Source of the DNA: an uncultured Oscillospiraceae bacterium
GTDB lineage: Bacteria > Bacillota > Clostridia > Oscillospirales > Oscillospiraceae
Reading direction: 5' to 3'
NCBI GenBank assembly: GCA_910588975.1
Contig: CAJUSE010000035.1
Location: 1-17,470, forward strand
DNA: 17,470 nucleotides
This document shows, in pieces, positions 5,047 to 11,402 of this stretch; position 1 is the first letter of the stretch; each line of letters begins with the position of its first letter. Position numbers and translations under genes: made by a program. A model generated the notes under the pieces. The model was not told the DNA's origin, searched no databases, and saw only the letters and a program-made list of their open reading frames with translations.

Positions 5047-5135
5047 ACCCACCTGACGAGAACCGGGAGGCACCCGGTCGAAACTGCGGAGCTCCTGGAA
5101 CACCGGGAGCAAGCTGGACAGCCCGCAGTCGTGGG
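5047..5135 (+). ncRNA. Type I hammerhead self-cleaving ribozyme
   Basis: All conserved parts are present in order. Stem I 5' strand CCCAC (5048-5052); core CTGACGA (5053-5059). Stem II: G-A-(bulged A)-CCGGG (5060-5067) with CCCGGTC (5073-5079) and an AGGCA loop. GAAA (5080-5083). Stem III CTGCGG (5084-5089) with CCGCAG (5123-5128). Then T5129, C5130, completing GTC. Stem I 3' strand GTGGG (5131-5135). Cleavage is predicted between 5130 and 5131. Stem III is capped by an inner 8-bp hairpin (GCTCCTGG 5091-5098, AACA loop, CCGGGAGC 5103-5110) and a smaller GCT/AGC hairpin, so it is elaborated. The whole element sits between a stop codon and the next ribosome binding site. Stem I is only 5 bp, which may limit efficiency. 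Confidence 0.92.
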
Positions 5136-5160
5136 AAGCCACAGGAAGGAGATGAGGTAC

Positions 5161-5325
5161 ATGACACCGGATATGGCAGAAGAGGCGGCGGTGGCCCTTG
5201 CTATCCTGGCCGGGTATCTGCTCATCTTGGGCATTGGATGCCTTGTCGCCGACTTCGTATTCCCGCATATCCCGTTTATCAACCGGTTTTTGGATAGCCT
5301 CCCTGACTGGGAGGACGAAGACTGA
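5161..5325 (+). CDS. 54-residue single-pass membrane protein after the type I hammerhead
   Basis: Residues about 7-27 (EAAVALAILAGYLLILGIGC) form one clear membrane helix, continuing into a hydrophobic, aromatic stretch (ADFVFPHIPFINRFLDSL) and an acidic end (PDWEDED). AAGGAG (5146-5151) abuts ATG 5152 but lies 9 bases before ATG 5161, so the latter is chosen. Ribozyme cleavage at 5130 would leave a leader of 30 bases carrying the ribosome binding site. The family is not recognised; it could act at the host membrane, for instance in superinfection exclusion, but that is speculation. Confidence 0.75.
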   Translation: MTPDMAEEAAVALAILAGYLLILGIGCLVADFVFPHIPFINRFLDSLPDWEDED

Positions 5326-5338
5326 AAGGAGGGAGAAT

Positions 5339-5566
5339 ATGAGCGTTGATATTCCGGCCAGTGGCCTTCCAAACAGGCAGTCCCTCAAAGAGTTCCTTGA
5401 CAGCCATGAGTACAGCCTTGCGCTGAATGGGACTTCTGAAGCGAGGCGGGGTGGTAAAACCCTGATATTCCTTTATTGCGACCAAGAATCCTATGGCGAC
5501 AGGAGCTACTACTTCTGCAAAGAGGACGGCAAGGTCTATTCGGACTACTTCAGCATCGGAGATTAG
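5339..5566 (+). CDS. Hypothetical 75-residue phage protein
   Basis: Starts at ATG 5339 after AAAGGAGGG (5325-5333). Composition suggests a small mixed fold: a helix around SLKEFLDSHEYSLAL, then a basic turn (SEARRGGKT) and strands with many Tyr (FLYCDQESYGDRSYYFCKE). It ends 11 bases before the next start, with TAGGAGG providing both the stop and the next ribosome binding site. No family recognised. Confidence 0.75.
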   Translation: MSVDIPASGLPNRQSLKEFLDSHEYSLALNGTSEARRGGKTLIFLYCDQESYGDRSYYFCKEDGKVYSDYFSIGD

Positions 5567-5577
5567 GAGGCGACGAT

Positions 5578-6006
5578 ATGGCAATCGGATACGGAAGGGC
5601 TCGCAACCTGATGAGGCAGCTCGGATGGAATATGCGGGTCACTACGATTTGCGACAGCGTGGATAAAATCGTGCTGTTCCACCCGTTACAGGACCGTGAG
5701 TACACTGTCCGGCTGGATAGTGGTAGGAAGCTGATGCGGGAGTGTGTCATGCAGCATCGGATTGACAGCATGACGGCCATTCTGGAGTACAACAGGACGG
5801 AGGCCGAGGTGGAGAAGCCCCAGTGGTACGCCATTACCAGATGGGCGCCGGAGGATGTTATAGCCGCCGCCGAGGAACAGGATGTGACCCTCACCGAGGA
5901 ACAGGCAGCCGCATGGTTGCGGCGGAATGAACGCAAGTTCCAAGACCTGCTGGTTGCGGCCGGCAACGAAATTTTGTCCAACATGGACTTCGGGGAGGGA
6001 GAATGA
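5578..6006 (+). CDS. Hypothetical phage protein with helical C-terminal domain
   Basis: A 142-residue protein starting 5 bases after AGGAGG (5567-5572). The N-terminus is basic (YGRARNLMRQLGWNMRV). The C-terminal half starts WYAITRWAPEDVIAAAEEQD and has a helical segment LTEEQAAAWLRRNERKFQDL ending in an acidic tail. I recognise a similar WYAI/TRW...TEE...LL arrangement from other Clostridia phage proteins of unknown role. It ends as ATGA with the next gene (overlap of 4 bases), so the two are translationally coupled. Confidence 0.78.
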   Translation: MAIGYGRARNLMRQLGWNMRVTTICDSVDKIVLFHPLQDREYTVRLDSGRKLMRECVMQHRIDSMTAILEYNRTEAEVEKPQWYAITRWAPEDVIAAAEEQDVTLTEEQAAAWLRRNERKFQDLLVAAGNEILSNMDFGEGE

Positions 6007-6551
6007 TGGGACGGGGTAATGTCTGCGTCGCCGGCCCCCACGAGGGCCTGTACTACATCGACAACGACCACTTCCATGTGTACCGCCGGGATGAGCCGGG
6101 GGTCGAGTATCCCGAGACCCGGCTCATGGGCGACCTCAGCTATGATGAGCTGACCGGAAACGAATGGCTCTACGACGAGTGGGGAACCGGCGAGGAAGAG
6201 GACGACATCCTGGAGTGCTTCATCAGCAGCTTCGTCAGGATGTTCCCCAGCTTTGAGAGGCCGATGCTCGATAAATGGCTTACGGAGCCCGGATTTGGCG
6301 GACGGTCCCGCCGGGTCATCCTGGAAAGCAAGCTGTTCTACATCGCCGTCGAGGACAACGAGTGGTCGCTGGCTGTGGAGCTGCTCCAGAAAGAAGACCC
6401 CTACGACGATCACCTCAGCGGGCTCCAGGGCCGTCACTACCTGAAGTACCTGGACGGCATGAAGAGGTGCCTCCTGGATCGTCTCCCCAGCATTGGGACC
6501 CGCAAGGGAGCTTGGATGTCTGGCACCATTACCAGGGAGGAGGTGAGCTGA
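6003..6551 (+). CDS. Hypothetical phage protein of 182 residues
   Basis: Starts at ATG 6003 overlapping the previous stop; ATG 6006 is an equally possible start. GGGAGGGA lies 5-9 bases upstream. The N-terminal part is strand-rich with many Asp/Tyr (GLYYIDNDHFHVYRRDEPG). A central acidic helix EEEDDILECFISSFVRMF and a repeat-like segment LSGLQGRHYLKYLDGMKRC follow. No membrane segment or cysteine cluster. Not recognised. It ends directly against the GTG start of the next gene, whose ribosome binding site lies inside this gene. Confidence 0.78.
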   Translation: MMGRGNVCVAGPHEGLYYIDNDHFHVYRRDEPGVEYPETRLMGDLSYDELTGNEWLYDEWGTGEEEDDILECFISSFVRMFPSFERPMLDKWLTEPGFGGRSRRVILESKLFYIAVEDNEWSLAVELLQKEDPYDDHLSGLQGRHYLKYLDGMKRCLLDRLPSIGTRKGAWMSGTITREEVS

Positions 6552-6704
6552 GTGAAGTACCGTGTTCGCATTAGCGAGCTCCGCTACGGGGACGTGGTGG
6601 TTGAGGCCGACAGCGAAGAGGAGGCCAAGACCATCGCCACCGGAAAAGAAATCGACTTCTTCGACGCAGAAATCACCGATATGACAGTAGAAAGGATGGA
6701 CTGA
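6552..6704 (+). CDS. DpnD/PcfM-like small protein
   Basis: A 50-residue protein starting at GTG immediately after the previous stop, with GGAGGAGG (6536-6543) 8 bases upstream. The pattern (YRVRISELRYGDVVVEADSE, then EEEA, and a final strand AEITDMTVE) is that of the short beta-alpha-beta DpnD/PcfM-like domain found in phage, plasmid and restriction-linked loci, where its biochemical role is not established. A second copy of this domain type ends the protein at 11975-12319. Assignment is by recognition of the strand-EADSEEEA-helix-strand pattern. Confidence 0.7.
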   Translation: MKYRVRISELRYGDVVVEADSEEEAKTIATGKEIDFFDAEITDMTVERMD

Positions 6705-6705
6705 T

Positions 6706-7122
6706 ATGGCATACGAAGTTCATGACGGATACCAGAAATTCCGGGATACCGAGCCCCTCATCCTGGAACCCGAAGACTGGTCCTTTGACGAGTGGGCAAC
6801 CATCTGTAAGCTCTGCGGTCTCCCGACGGGGCAGACAGAACGCATCGTTCTCCACGCCAGCGAGATGGAGTGCTTCGTGGACCTCAGCAAGAAAGCCGTG
6901 GACGGCGAGCGGACGTACATCGTTACCGAGGTGTGCCCCCACTGTGAGAGCGAGGTCGAGATGCGGTGGAACACAGATACGATGGGCTTCAAGGCGTTCT
7001 GTCCCGTCTGCGGAGAGCGGCTTATGCTCTGCGACGAGTGTCGGCACACTGAGGAGCCTACCCCCTGCGACTACGACAGCAAGACCGATACCTGCCACCG
7101 GATGAAGAAGGAGGATGGTTGA
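6706..7122 (+). CDS. Zinc-ribbon phage protein
   Basis: A 138-residue protein starting at ATG 6706 just after the previous stop (TGATATG). The N-terminal half (EPEDWSFDEWATICKLCGLP) has one CxxC. The C-terminal half has CPHC, then CPVCG about 25 residues on, CDEC and further Cys/His (CDYDSK...CHRM), enough for two zinc sites. A clear zinc ribbon lies around EVCPHCESEVEMRWN to FCPVCGERL. This pattern is known from many Firmicutes phages. Likely binds nucleic acid or a protein partner; no catalytic residues are evident. Basic end MKKEDG. Confidence 0.8.
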   Translation: MAYEVHDGYQKFRDTEPLILEPEDWSFDEWATICKLCGLPTGQTERIVLHASEMECFVDLSKKAVDGERTYIVTEVCPHCESEVEMRWNTDTMGFKAFCPVCGERLMLCDECRHTEEPTPCDYDSKTDTCHRMKKEDG

Positions 7123-7123
7123 T

Positions 7124-7501
7124 ATGAGCAAGAAGAGGTTCACCGTCCGGCCTCAGATTGAGGTCAACCTGACCCAGCAGGACATCGACGACATCATGGT
7201 TACGGCCCTGGAGGGAGGCATCAACTACTGGTGCCGCAAGGCCGAGGTGTTGGGTGAGTATCTGGGCGAGACCGCCAGCGATCAGATTTCCCGTGGAGGC
7301 ATCCTCATCCTGCATGACGCCGAGAGCGCCCAGACATGGGAGTTGACCCTGGGCAAGTTCCTGAATGGTGTGAAGCTCTACTTCGAGCAGGGCTGCCATG
7401 TTCAGGTCGAGGACAATGCCATCGACACCTGCGACATCGACGCCGGCGATGCCGACTGCATCATCCAACTTGCCATCTTCGAGGAGGTGGTGTTCGGATG
7501 A
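7124..7501 (+). CDS. Conserved phage/mobile-element protein of unknown function
   Basis: A 125-residue acidic protein. AAGGAGG (7108-7114) is 9 bases from ATG 7124 and only adjacent to ATG 7115, so 7124 is chosen. It begins with a strand (VRPQIEVNLTQQDIDDIM) and then TALEGGINYWCRKAEVLGEY, a segment I recognise from a widespread family in Clostridia phages and integrative elements. The later part is acidic (VQVEDNAIDTCDIDAGDADC). No function is established for this family to my knowledge. Overlaps the next gene by 4 bases. Confidence 0.8.
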   Translation: MSKKRFTVRPQIEVNLTQQDIDDIMVTALEGGINYWCRKAEVLGEYLGETASDQISRGGILILHDAESAQTWELTLGKFLNGVKLYFEQGCHVQVEDNAIDTCDIDAGDADCIIQLAIFEEVVFG

Positions 7502-7980
7502 GTGGGTGTAAGAAACAGGCTATTGAGGTCATCGACCGGCTCCACTCTGAGAGCCGCCTCGAATACCCCGATTACTGTACCATCCACGATGGCCTGGATG
7601 AAATCGACACCCTGCGAGACCGGGACGAGGAGCTGGAGGAGCTCTGGTCCCAGTTTTCCGACATCCCCATGAACCCGGAAACGGAGTGTATCGAGGCCCC
7701 GTTCATGGGCTGGGGGCCGGGCGTGGGCCGAGAAGAAATCTGGCACTGGTTCGATGAGCGGCATAGTAAAGGCGTTGTCTACCTGCTATACGGAACCATC
7801 CAGCAGTATGACGTCACAATGGAGAGATACTACAAATCTCTGTGCGATGACTGCGGAACATCCGACTGCGCCTACAATAGCGCCGGAGAGTGCCGGTATC
7901 CGCAAGTCTTCCACCGGGTCCCTATCATCACCGAGAGCGATGGTTGCATGAACTACATCAGAAGGGAGGGAGATGGATGA
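7498..7980 (+). CDS. Conserved phage protein with cysteine-rich C-terminus
   Basis: A 160-residue protein starting at ATG 7498 inside the previous stop. After an N-terminal helix (CKKQAIEVIDRLHSESRL) comes an acidic coiled segment (LRDRDEELEELWSQFSDIPM). A conserved-looking block WGPGVGREEIWHWFDERHSK and GVVYLLYG follows, then a cysteine-rich end (CDDCGTSDCAYNSAGECRY) suggesting a zinc site. The GxxREEIWHWFDERxSKGV block occurs in many phage and plasmid proteins of unknown role. Overlaps the next gene by 4 bases (ATGA). Confidence 0.78.
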   Translation: MSGCKKQAIEVIDRLHSESRLEYPDYCTIHDGLDEIDTLRDRDEELEELWSQFSDIPMNPETECIEAPFMGWGPGVGREEIWHWFDERHSKGVVYLLYGTIQQYDVTMERYYKSLCDDCGTSDCAYNSAGECRYPQVFHRVPIITESDGCMNYIRREGDG

Positions 7981-8366
7981 ACAAGAGAAACAGATGGGAG
8001 GAACTTTTTGACGAGCTCCTCGACCTCATCGAGTTCCGGCTCATCAAGTACCCGGACGGGTGGGGATTGGTGGACCGACAGGGGGCTAACCTGGGGGACA
8101 TCGAAAGCGACCGTTTCGATAGTTCCGTCACTCTCATCGACCGGCTGGAGGTCTATGTCCGGGACTACATCGTCTCGGACATCGAAGAGGATTGCGACTG
8201 CGGCGAGTATCACGACTGGTCTGAACTACTGGAATTCGCCAAGGAAACCATGGCCCCGGAAGATTTAGAGCGGTATCACTTTGACCTGGAAATCCTGGAC
8301 ATGATATGCAATCACCCGTCGGAGGTCAACCTGGAAAACTGCTTCTTCGACAGGGAGGAGAGATGA
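7977..8366 (+). CDS. Hypothetical acidic phage protein
   Basis: A 129-residue acidic protein. The ATG at 7977 overlaps the previous stop; GGGAGGGAG (7964-7972) supports it. The N-terminal region contains YPDGWGLVDRQGANLGDIES, a strand-turn block I have seen in Firmicutes phage proteins, followed by VTLIDRLEVYVRDYIVSDIE and a CDCGEYH segment. No enzymatic motif. The high negative charge could suit a protein that mimics DNA or binds a basic partner, but this is only a thought. Confidence 0.75.
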   Translation: MNKRNRWEELFDELLDLIEFRLIKYPDGWGLVDRQGANLGDIESDRFDSSVTLIDRLEVYVRDYIVSDIEEDCDCGEYHDWSELLEFAKETMAPEDLERYHFDLEILDMICNHPSEVNLENCFFDREER

Positions 8367-8367
8367 T

Positions 8368-8508
8368 ATGGGCTACATGGGCGTCGGATATAGCGGCTAC
8401 GAATACGAAACCTGCCCTCTCTGCGGGCAGGGTATGTGGAATGGCCGGTGCGAGAACCCGGACTGCGAGTACCACTGGAACCCGAAAGAAGATGAGGAGG
8501 ATGAGTGA
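8368..8508 (+). CDS. 46-residue zinc-ribbon microprotein
   Basis: ATG 8368 follows the previous stop by one base, with GGGAGGAG (8353-8360) 7 bases upstream. After a Gly/Tyr-rich start (GYMGVGYSGYEYE) come CPLCG and CENPDCEYHW, a four-cysteine zinc ribbon with flanking aromatics, and an acidic tail (KEDEEDE). The tail codons also carry the ribosome binding site of the next gene, which starts inside the stop codon (TGATG). Function unknown. Confidence 0.78.
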   Translation: MGYMGVGYSGYEYETCPLCGQGMWNGRCENPDCEYHWNPKEDEEDE

Positions 8509-9335
8509 TGGCCGAACACAAGTCTTTGACATTCTCCATCGAAGGAAAGATTATCACCGATGTTGCCAGAGAGCATTTTTACGTCAGAAACGACATGGCT
8601 AAGGCCCTGGACCTTCTCTGCGCTGGACTCCAGAGTGACCAGCTAAACGAGTACGAGCGGATGGCCTTAGCTCTCCGGGTCCTGGACGGAAAGGCCGAAA
8701 TTCGAGGAACGTACCCTGGGGACAGCTATGGGCTCTACGACTTGGATGAACCGGATTGTCGGTTCAGTATCGCAGACCATATCGGTAAACTGGCTAAGAA
8801 GCTGGAAACTGCCGAGTCTGAGCTTCATGACTTACAGGTGAAATTCAGCCTTGTGGCGGAGGGCCTGTCCGATACGCAGAAGCGTGAGGCCAATAGTGCG
8901 TGGTTCTCGCTTGATTATGACCACAGAAGGCCAATTTTTGATGATGTCGAGCCTGTTCCGCTGATACCGGGCTTGACCTCCCAGCTTGACAGCTTCTTGG
9001 AGAGAATGACGGGGCCGGAGACCACCACGGATGACTATGGATGGCTGGAGCCGTCCGGCAAATTCCACGAAGTTCCGTTTGGGGAGCATCAGGGATGGGC
9101 GTGGAAGAAGGCATTAGAGCTCGGATTTTCTGGGGAAGCATTTGACCGTGGCCTTGGAGGAGATGTCCTGCTTGAACATGGGTGGGTCCTTCTGGACAAC
9201 CCCGGTCTGGGTCTTGCAAGACCAACTTCCAGCGATACCAGACCTATGACCAAAGCGCAAAGGGAGTTCCTGTTCGACTACTACACCGAGCGAAACCGGC
9301 CCGATCTCGCTAAAAAGTACCTGGAGGACGATTGA
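8508..9335 (+). CDS. Hypothetical phage protein of 275 residues, two-part layout
   Basis: Starts at ATG 8508 (AGGAGG at 8495-8500, 7 bases upstream; GTG 8505 is closer than optimal). The N-terminal part is helical (FYVRNDMAKALDLLCAGLQS) followed by a coiled segment (IGKLAKKLETAESELHDLQV, about 90-115). The C-terminal third begins DYGWLEPSGKFHEVPFGEHQ and ends PMTKAQREFLFDYYTERNRP. The GWLEPxGxFHxVxxGEHQxWA block recurs in other gut-phage proteins of unknown function, apparently as a mobile domain. It is the longest gene of this stretch after glf. It ends before a 112-base gap holding a weak hairpin-T run. Confidence 0.8.
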   Translation: MAEHKSLTFSIEGKIITDVAREHFYVRNDMAKALDLLCAGLQSDQLNEYERMALALRVLDGKAEIRGTYPGDSYGLYDLDEPDCRFSIADHIGKLAKKLETAESELHDLQVKFSLVAEGLSDTQKREANSAWFSLDYDHRRPIFDDVEPVPLIPGLTSQLDSFLERMTGPETTTDDYGWLEPSGKFHEVPFGEHQGWAWKKALELGFSGEAFDRGLGGDVLLEHGWVLLDNPGLGLARPTSSDTRPMTKAQREFLFDYYTERNRPDLAKKYLEDD

Positions 9336-9404
9336 TACCATCAAACACCGTTTTCCAGGCCACCACGTCACCTGAAATCAATCAACCTATCACCCGGAAC
9401 CGTC

Positions 9405-9429
9405 CCAGGCGCTCCATCCTGGTGTTTTT
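9405..9429 (+). terminator. Weak candidate terminator or attenuator
   Basis: CCAGG (9405-9409) pairs with CCTGG (9418-9422), followed by TGTTTTT (9423-9429). The 3' arm can pair instead with AAACACC at 9343-9349 (via GGTGTTT, 9421-9427), giving two exclusive folds. The stem is short, so at most partial termination. Confidence 0.35.
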
Positions 9430-9447
9430 AAGGGGAAAGGAGTACGA

Positions 9448-9705
9448 ATGGATAATATCGTAGATGTAAAGCTGGGTCAGTCGATTCCGCCTGAGCGGTG
9501 GCTTGAAGCTGCGGAAGACCTGGAGAAGGTTTTCCAGATGGTCGCCCAGCATTTGCTTGTAACCAACCACGAAGGTATGGGCCAGCAGGATGCCGAGGAG
9601 TTCATGTCTGATGCGGTTCTGGCCCTGGTCGCCCTCCGGTACGTTGCCGCCAATCCCGAAGGCTGCCGGTTCATCCCCATCCCGTCGAAAGGCGGCGACA
9701 AATGA
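9448..9705 (+). CDS. Small acidic protein upstream of the MazF-like toxin
   Basis: An 85-residue protein with AAAGGAG (9435-9441) ahead of ATG 9448. It is mainly helical (PPERWLEAAEDLEKVFQMVA, then GQQDAEEFMSDAVLALVALR). No DNA-binding motif is obvious. Its stop is separated by one base from the next start (TGATATG), the position where an antitoxin usually sits in MazEF-type pairs. The sequence does not resemble MazE that I can tell, so an antitoxin role is only a positional hypothesis. Confidence 0.78.
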   Translation: MDNIVDVKLGQSIPPERWLEAAEDLEKVFQMVAQHLLVTNHEGMGQQDAEEFMSDAVLALVALRYVAANPEGCRFIPIPSKGGDK

Positions 9706-9706
9706 T

Positions 9707-10375
9707 ATGAGGAACAGCGAAGGCTACTACGACCCCACCGCTGGCATCGCCATCAGAAATGTAGAAAGGAATGAAAGAATGATGCAGGAGTTCAAACGTG
9801 GAGACATCTTCTATGTGGAGAAGTCCGGGAGCAGGGCAGCGTCCGGCTCCAACCAGCCCGAAGGCCGACCGGCCCTCATCGTTTCCAACGACCGGTTCAA
9901 CAAGACCTCCGACATCCTGGAGGTGGTCTACTTGACCTACAACCCCAGGAACGATCTGCCCACGCACGTCACCATCCGGCAAACGACCAGCGAGTCGGTC
10001 GCAATCTGCGAGCAGGTCACGAGCGTTCACAAGGAGCGGTTCATCAGCTACATCTCGTCGGCTACCGAAGATGAAATGGTCCGCATCGACATGGCCCTAC
10101 TCATTTCCCTGGACCTGAACATGGACGGCCATCAGGCGTCTCCTACGGCTTCTCAGGCCGCCCCTGAGCCTATCCACATCCCCTCCCCTCATCTCGCCCC
10201 CCCCGACACGTCCCGGAACTGGGAGGAGGAGTACAGGGCCGAGAAGGAACGGCACGAAGCGGATATTGCCGACCTGAAGTCGGAGCTCATCAAGGCACGT
10301 TCGGAGGCCGACATCTTCAGGAGTCTCTACACCGATATGACGGACCGGGCCATGGGGAGGGTCGTCAATGCGTAG
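9707..10375 (+). CDS. MazF/PemK-family toxin-like protein with C-terminal coiled-coil tail
   Basis: A 222-residue protein from ATG 9707 (coupled to the previous stop). A shorter form from ATG 9779 has a better ribosome binding site (AAAGGA 9765-9770). The MazF/PemK fold, an mRNA-cutting endoribonuclease in known members, starts at FKRGDIFYVEKSG, with SNQPEGRPALIVSND (the Arg matching the catalytic Arg region), VVYLTYNPRNDLPTHVTIR (candidate catalytic Thr) and ICEQVTSVHKERF. Beyond the fold come a Pro-rich linker (about 150-180) and a charged coiled coil (EEEYRAEKERHEADIADLKS). The first 24 residues (NSEGYYDPTAGIAI) resemble a short motif seen at the start of other mobile-element proteins. Family call is firm; activity is untested. 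Confidence 0.85.
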   Translation: MRNSEGYYDPTAGIAIRNVERNERMMQEFKRGDIFYVEKSGSRAASGSNQPEGRPALIVSNDRFNKTSDILEVVYLTYNPRNDLPTHVTIRQTTSESVAICEQVTSVHKERFISYISSATEDEMVRIDMALLISLDLNMDGHQASPTASQAAPEPIHIPSPHLAPPDTSRNWEEEYRAEKERHEADIADLKSELIKARSEADIFRSLYTDMTDRAMGRVVNA

Positions 10376-10616
10376 CGTGAAGGAAATCACGAAGGAAGAC
10401 TTCACCGCCCTTATGGGCTCCGCCCGCATCGTGGCCTTCTCCACCAAGTATGAGCCCCGTGGCCTGTTTTATCTGCGGGACGGAAACAAGGTCATCGGCA
10501 TCGACAACAGCACCGGCTATGCCTGGACCGAGGAGTTCGACAGCGTGGACCAGTGTAAGCGGTGGCTCATGGGTGAGAGGCTGGAAAGCGTGAAGGGAGG
10601 CTCCTCGTCATGCTGA
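10368..10616 (+). CDS. Hypothetical phage protein of 82 residues
   Basis: Overlaps the end of the toxin-like gene by 8 bases; GGGGAGG (10353-10359) lies 8 bases before the ATG. The protein looks like a helix plus beta sheet: KEITKEDFTALMG, then ARIVAFSTKYEPRGLFYLRD, GNKVIGIDNSTGYAWTEEF and VDQCKRWLMG. No motif recognised. Its position just after the toxin-like gene makes it another conceivable partner of that protein. The next gene starts within its last codons. Confidence 0.75.
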   Translation: MRSVKEITKEDFTALMGSARIVAFSTKYEPRGLFYLRDGNKVIGIDNSTGYAWTEEFDSVDQCKRWLMGERLESVKGGSSSC

Positions 10617-10777
10617 TGATTGTAGCTCGCTGCGACAAATGCGGAACGGAAATCGTTCGGATTGGTCACACCACCAAATCCGACATGATACGGTCGATTC
10701 GAGCAAAAGGCTGGAGCGTCAGCAAGGGAAGCAAGCTGGTTCCCGAAAAGACCTATTGCCCGTATTGCCGCAAGTAG
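10610..10777 (+). CDS. 55-residue zinc-ribbon microprotein
   Basis: ATG 10610 overlaps the previous gene by 7 bases; AAGGGAGG (10593-10600) lies 9 bases upstream. Cys8 and Cys11 (CDKCG) and a closing CPYC (about 50-53) form a complete two-knuckle zinc ribbon. Between them is a basic helix (TTKSDMIRSIRAKGWSV). This arrangement is common in small phage proteins and suits nucleic-acid binding. The next gene, a helix-turn-helix protein, starts 16 bases later. Confidence 0.8.
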   Translation: MLMIVARCDKCGTEIVRIGHTTKSDMIRSIRAKGWSVSKGSKLVPEKTYCPYCRK

Positions 10778-10793
10778 ATAAGGAGGTATGAAG

Positions 10794-11285
10794 ATGAAAG
10801 CATCTGACATCGTAGAGGACGCCCTCCAACTCCGTGGGGTCCTCCAGAAAGAGCTCGCTGAGCGTGTGGGCCAGGACCACAAGTACCTCAGCAAGAAGCT
10901 GACGACCAACAGCATGAAGGCCCAGGAGCTCATCGACCTCATCCACGAGCTCGGCTACGAAATCAAGCTGGTGGATCGCCAGGGGTCCGGCCAGACGGTC
11001 TCCGTCCGGCGCCGGGGAACCGGCCCCAGGGTTAAGCGGATGGTCGCTGGCATCACCTTCGACACCGCCAAGGCCGACGCTCTCTGCCACACCGACGTGG
11101 AGGATGGACGCTACATGGAGCTGTACCGGGACCCGGAAGACCGGTTCTTCATCGTCCACTATTCGTTCTGGCAGAAAGAGGATGCCACGATTACCTCCTG
11201 CCAGGAAGACGAGGCCCGGCACCTGTTTGACAAGTATGCGGACGGAACCGTGGATTTTGTCTCCGGCAGCCCGGAGGCTGTATAA
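10794..11285 (+). CDS. XRE-like helix-turn-helix protein, candidate regulator of P1-P3
   Basis: A 163-residue protein. AAGGAGG (10780-10786) is 7 bases from ATG 10794 and only 1 from ATG 10788, so 10794 is chosen. Residues about 5-60 match the XRE/Cro-type pattern: EDALQLRGVLQKELAERVGQ, HKYLSKKLTTNSMKAQELID, and then LIHELGYEIKLVD. The C-terminal domain (about 80-163) is strand-rich and unfamiliar; it could sense a signal or dimerise. Its stop lies 13 bases before the upstream dyad of P3, so a protein binding there could control P3 and repress or tune related promoters P1 and P2. DNA binding is well supported; the target is inferred. Confidence 0.82.
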   Translation: MKASDIVEDALQLRGVLQKELAERVGQDHKYLSKKLTTNSMKAQELIDLIHELGYEIKLVDRQGSGQTVSVRRRGTGPRVKRMVAGITFDTAKADALCHTDVEDGRYMELYRDPEDRFFIVHYSFWQKEDATITSCQEDEARHLFDKYADGTVDFVSGSPEAV

Positions 11286-11298
11286 GTGCGCCCTGTTC

Positions 11299-11312
11299 CT
11301 ACGATGACGTAG
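11299..11312. promoter_or_regulatory. Upstream dyad operator of P3
   Basis: CTAC-GATGAC-GTAG is a perfect inverted repeat in its outer five bases per arm (CTACG/CGTAG). Its centre is 68.5 bp before the P3 -10 box. Confidence 0.72.
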
Positions 11313-11330
11313 AATATCAAAAAATATTTG

Positions 11331-11379
11331 CAAAATCGTAATTTTTCGATTGACGCTCGAAGTATCCCGGTGGTACACT
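11331..11379 (+). repeat. 49-base direct repeat, copy B (promoter P3)
   Basis: Identical to 4461-4509 over 49 bases, 6.87 kb away, while flanking sequence has diverged. Includes the half operator ATCGTAA (11335-11341), the -35 and the -10. Confidence 0.95.
11350..11379 (+). promoter_or_regulatory. Promoter P3, internal to the accessory operon
   Basis: TTGACG (11350-11355), 18-base spacer, TACACT (11374-11379) with extended TG, and an A/T tract upstream (11313-11330). Start expected near 11386. It should drive the genes from 11433 to the terminator at 17257. Confidence 0.87.
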
Positions 11380-11402
11380 TTAGTCATGGAACACCAAATA
11401 AA

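Noticed and set aside
8412..8436. GAAAC followed by a CCTGCCC/GGGCAGG hairpin and GTA, hammerhead-like
   Set aside because: No CTGANGA core lies nearby, an extra G disrupts the triplet, and the sequence encodes the zinc ribbon of a microprotein.
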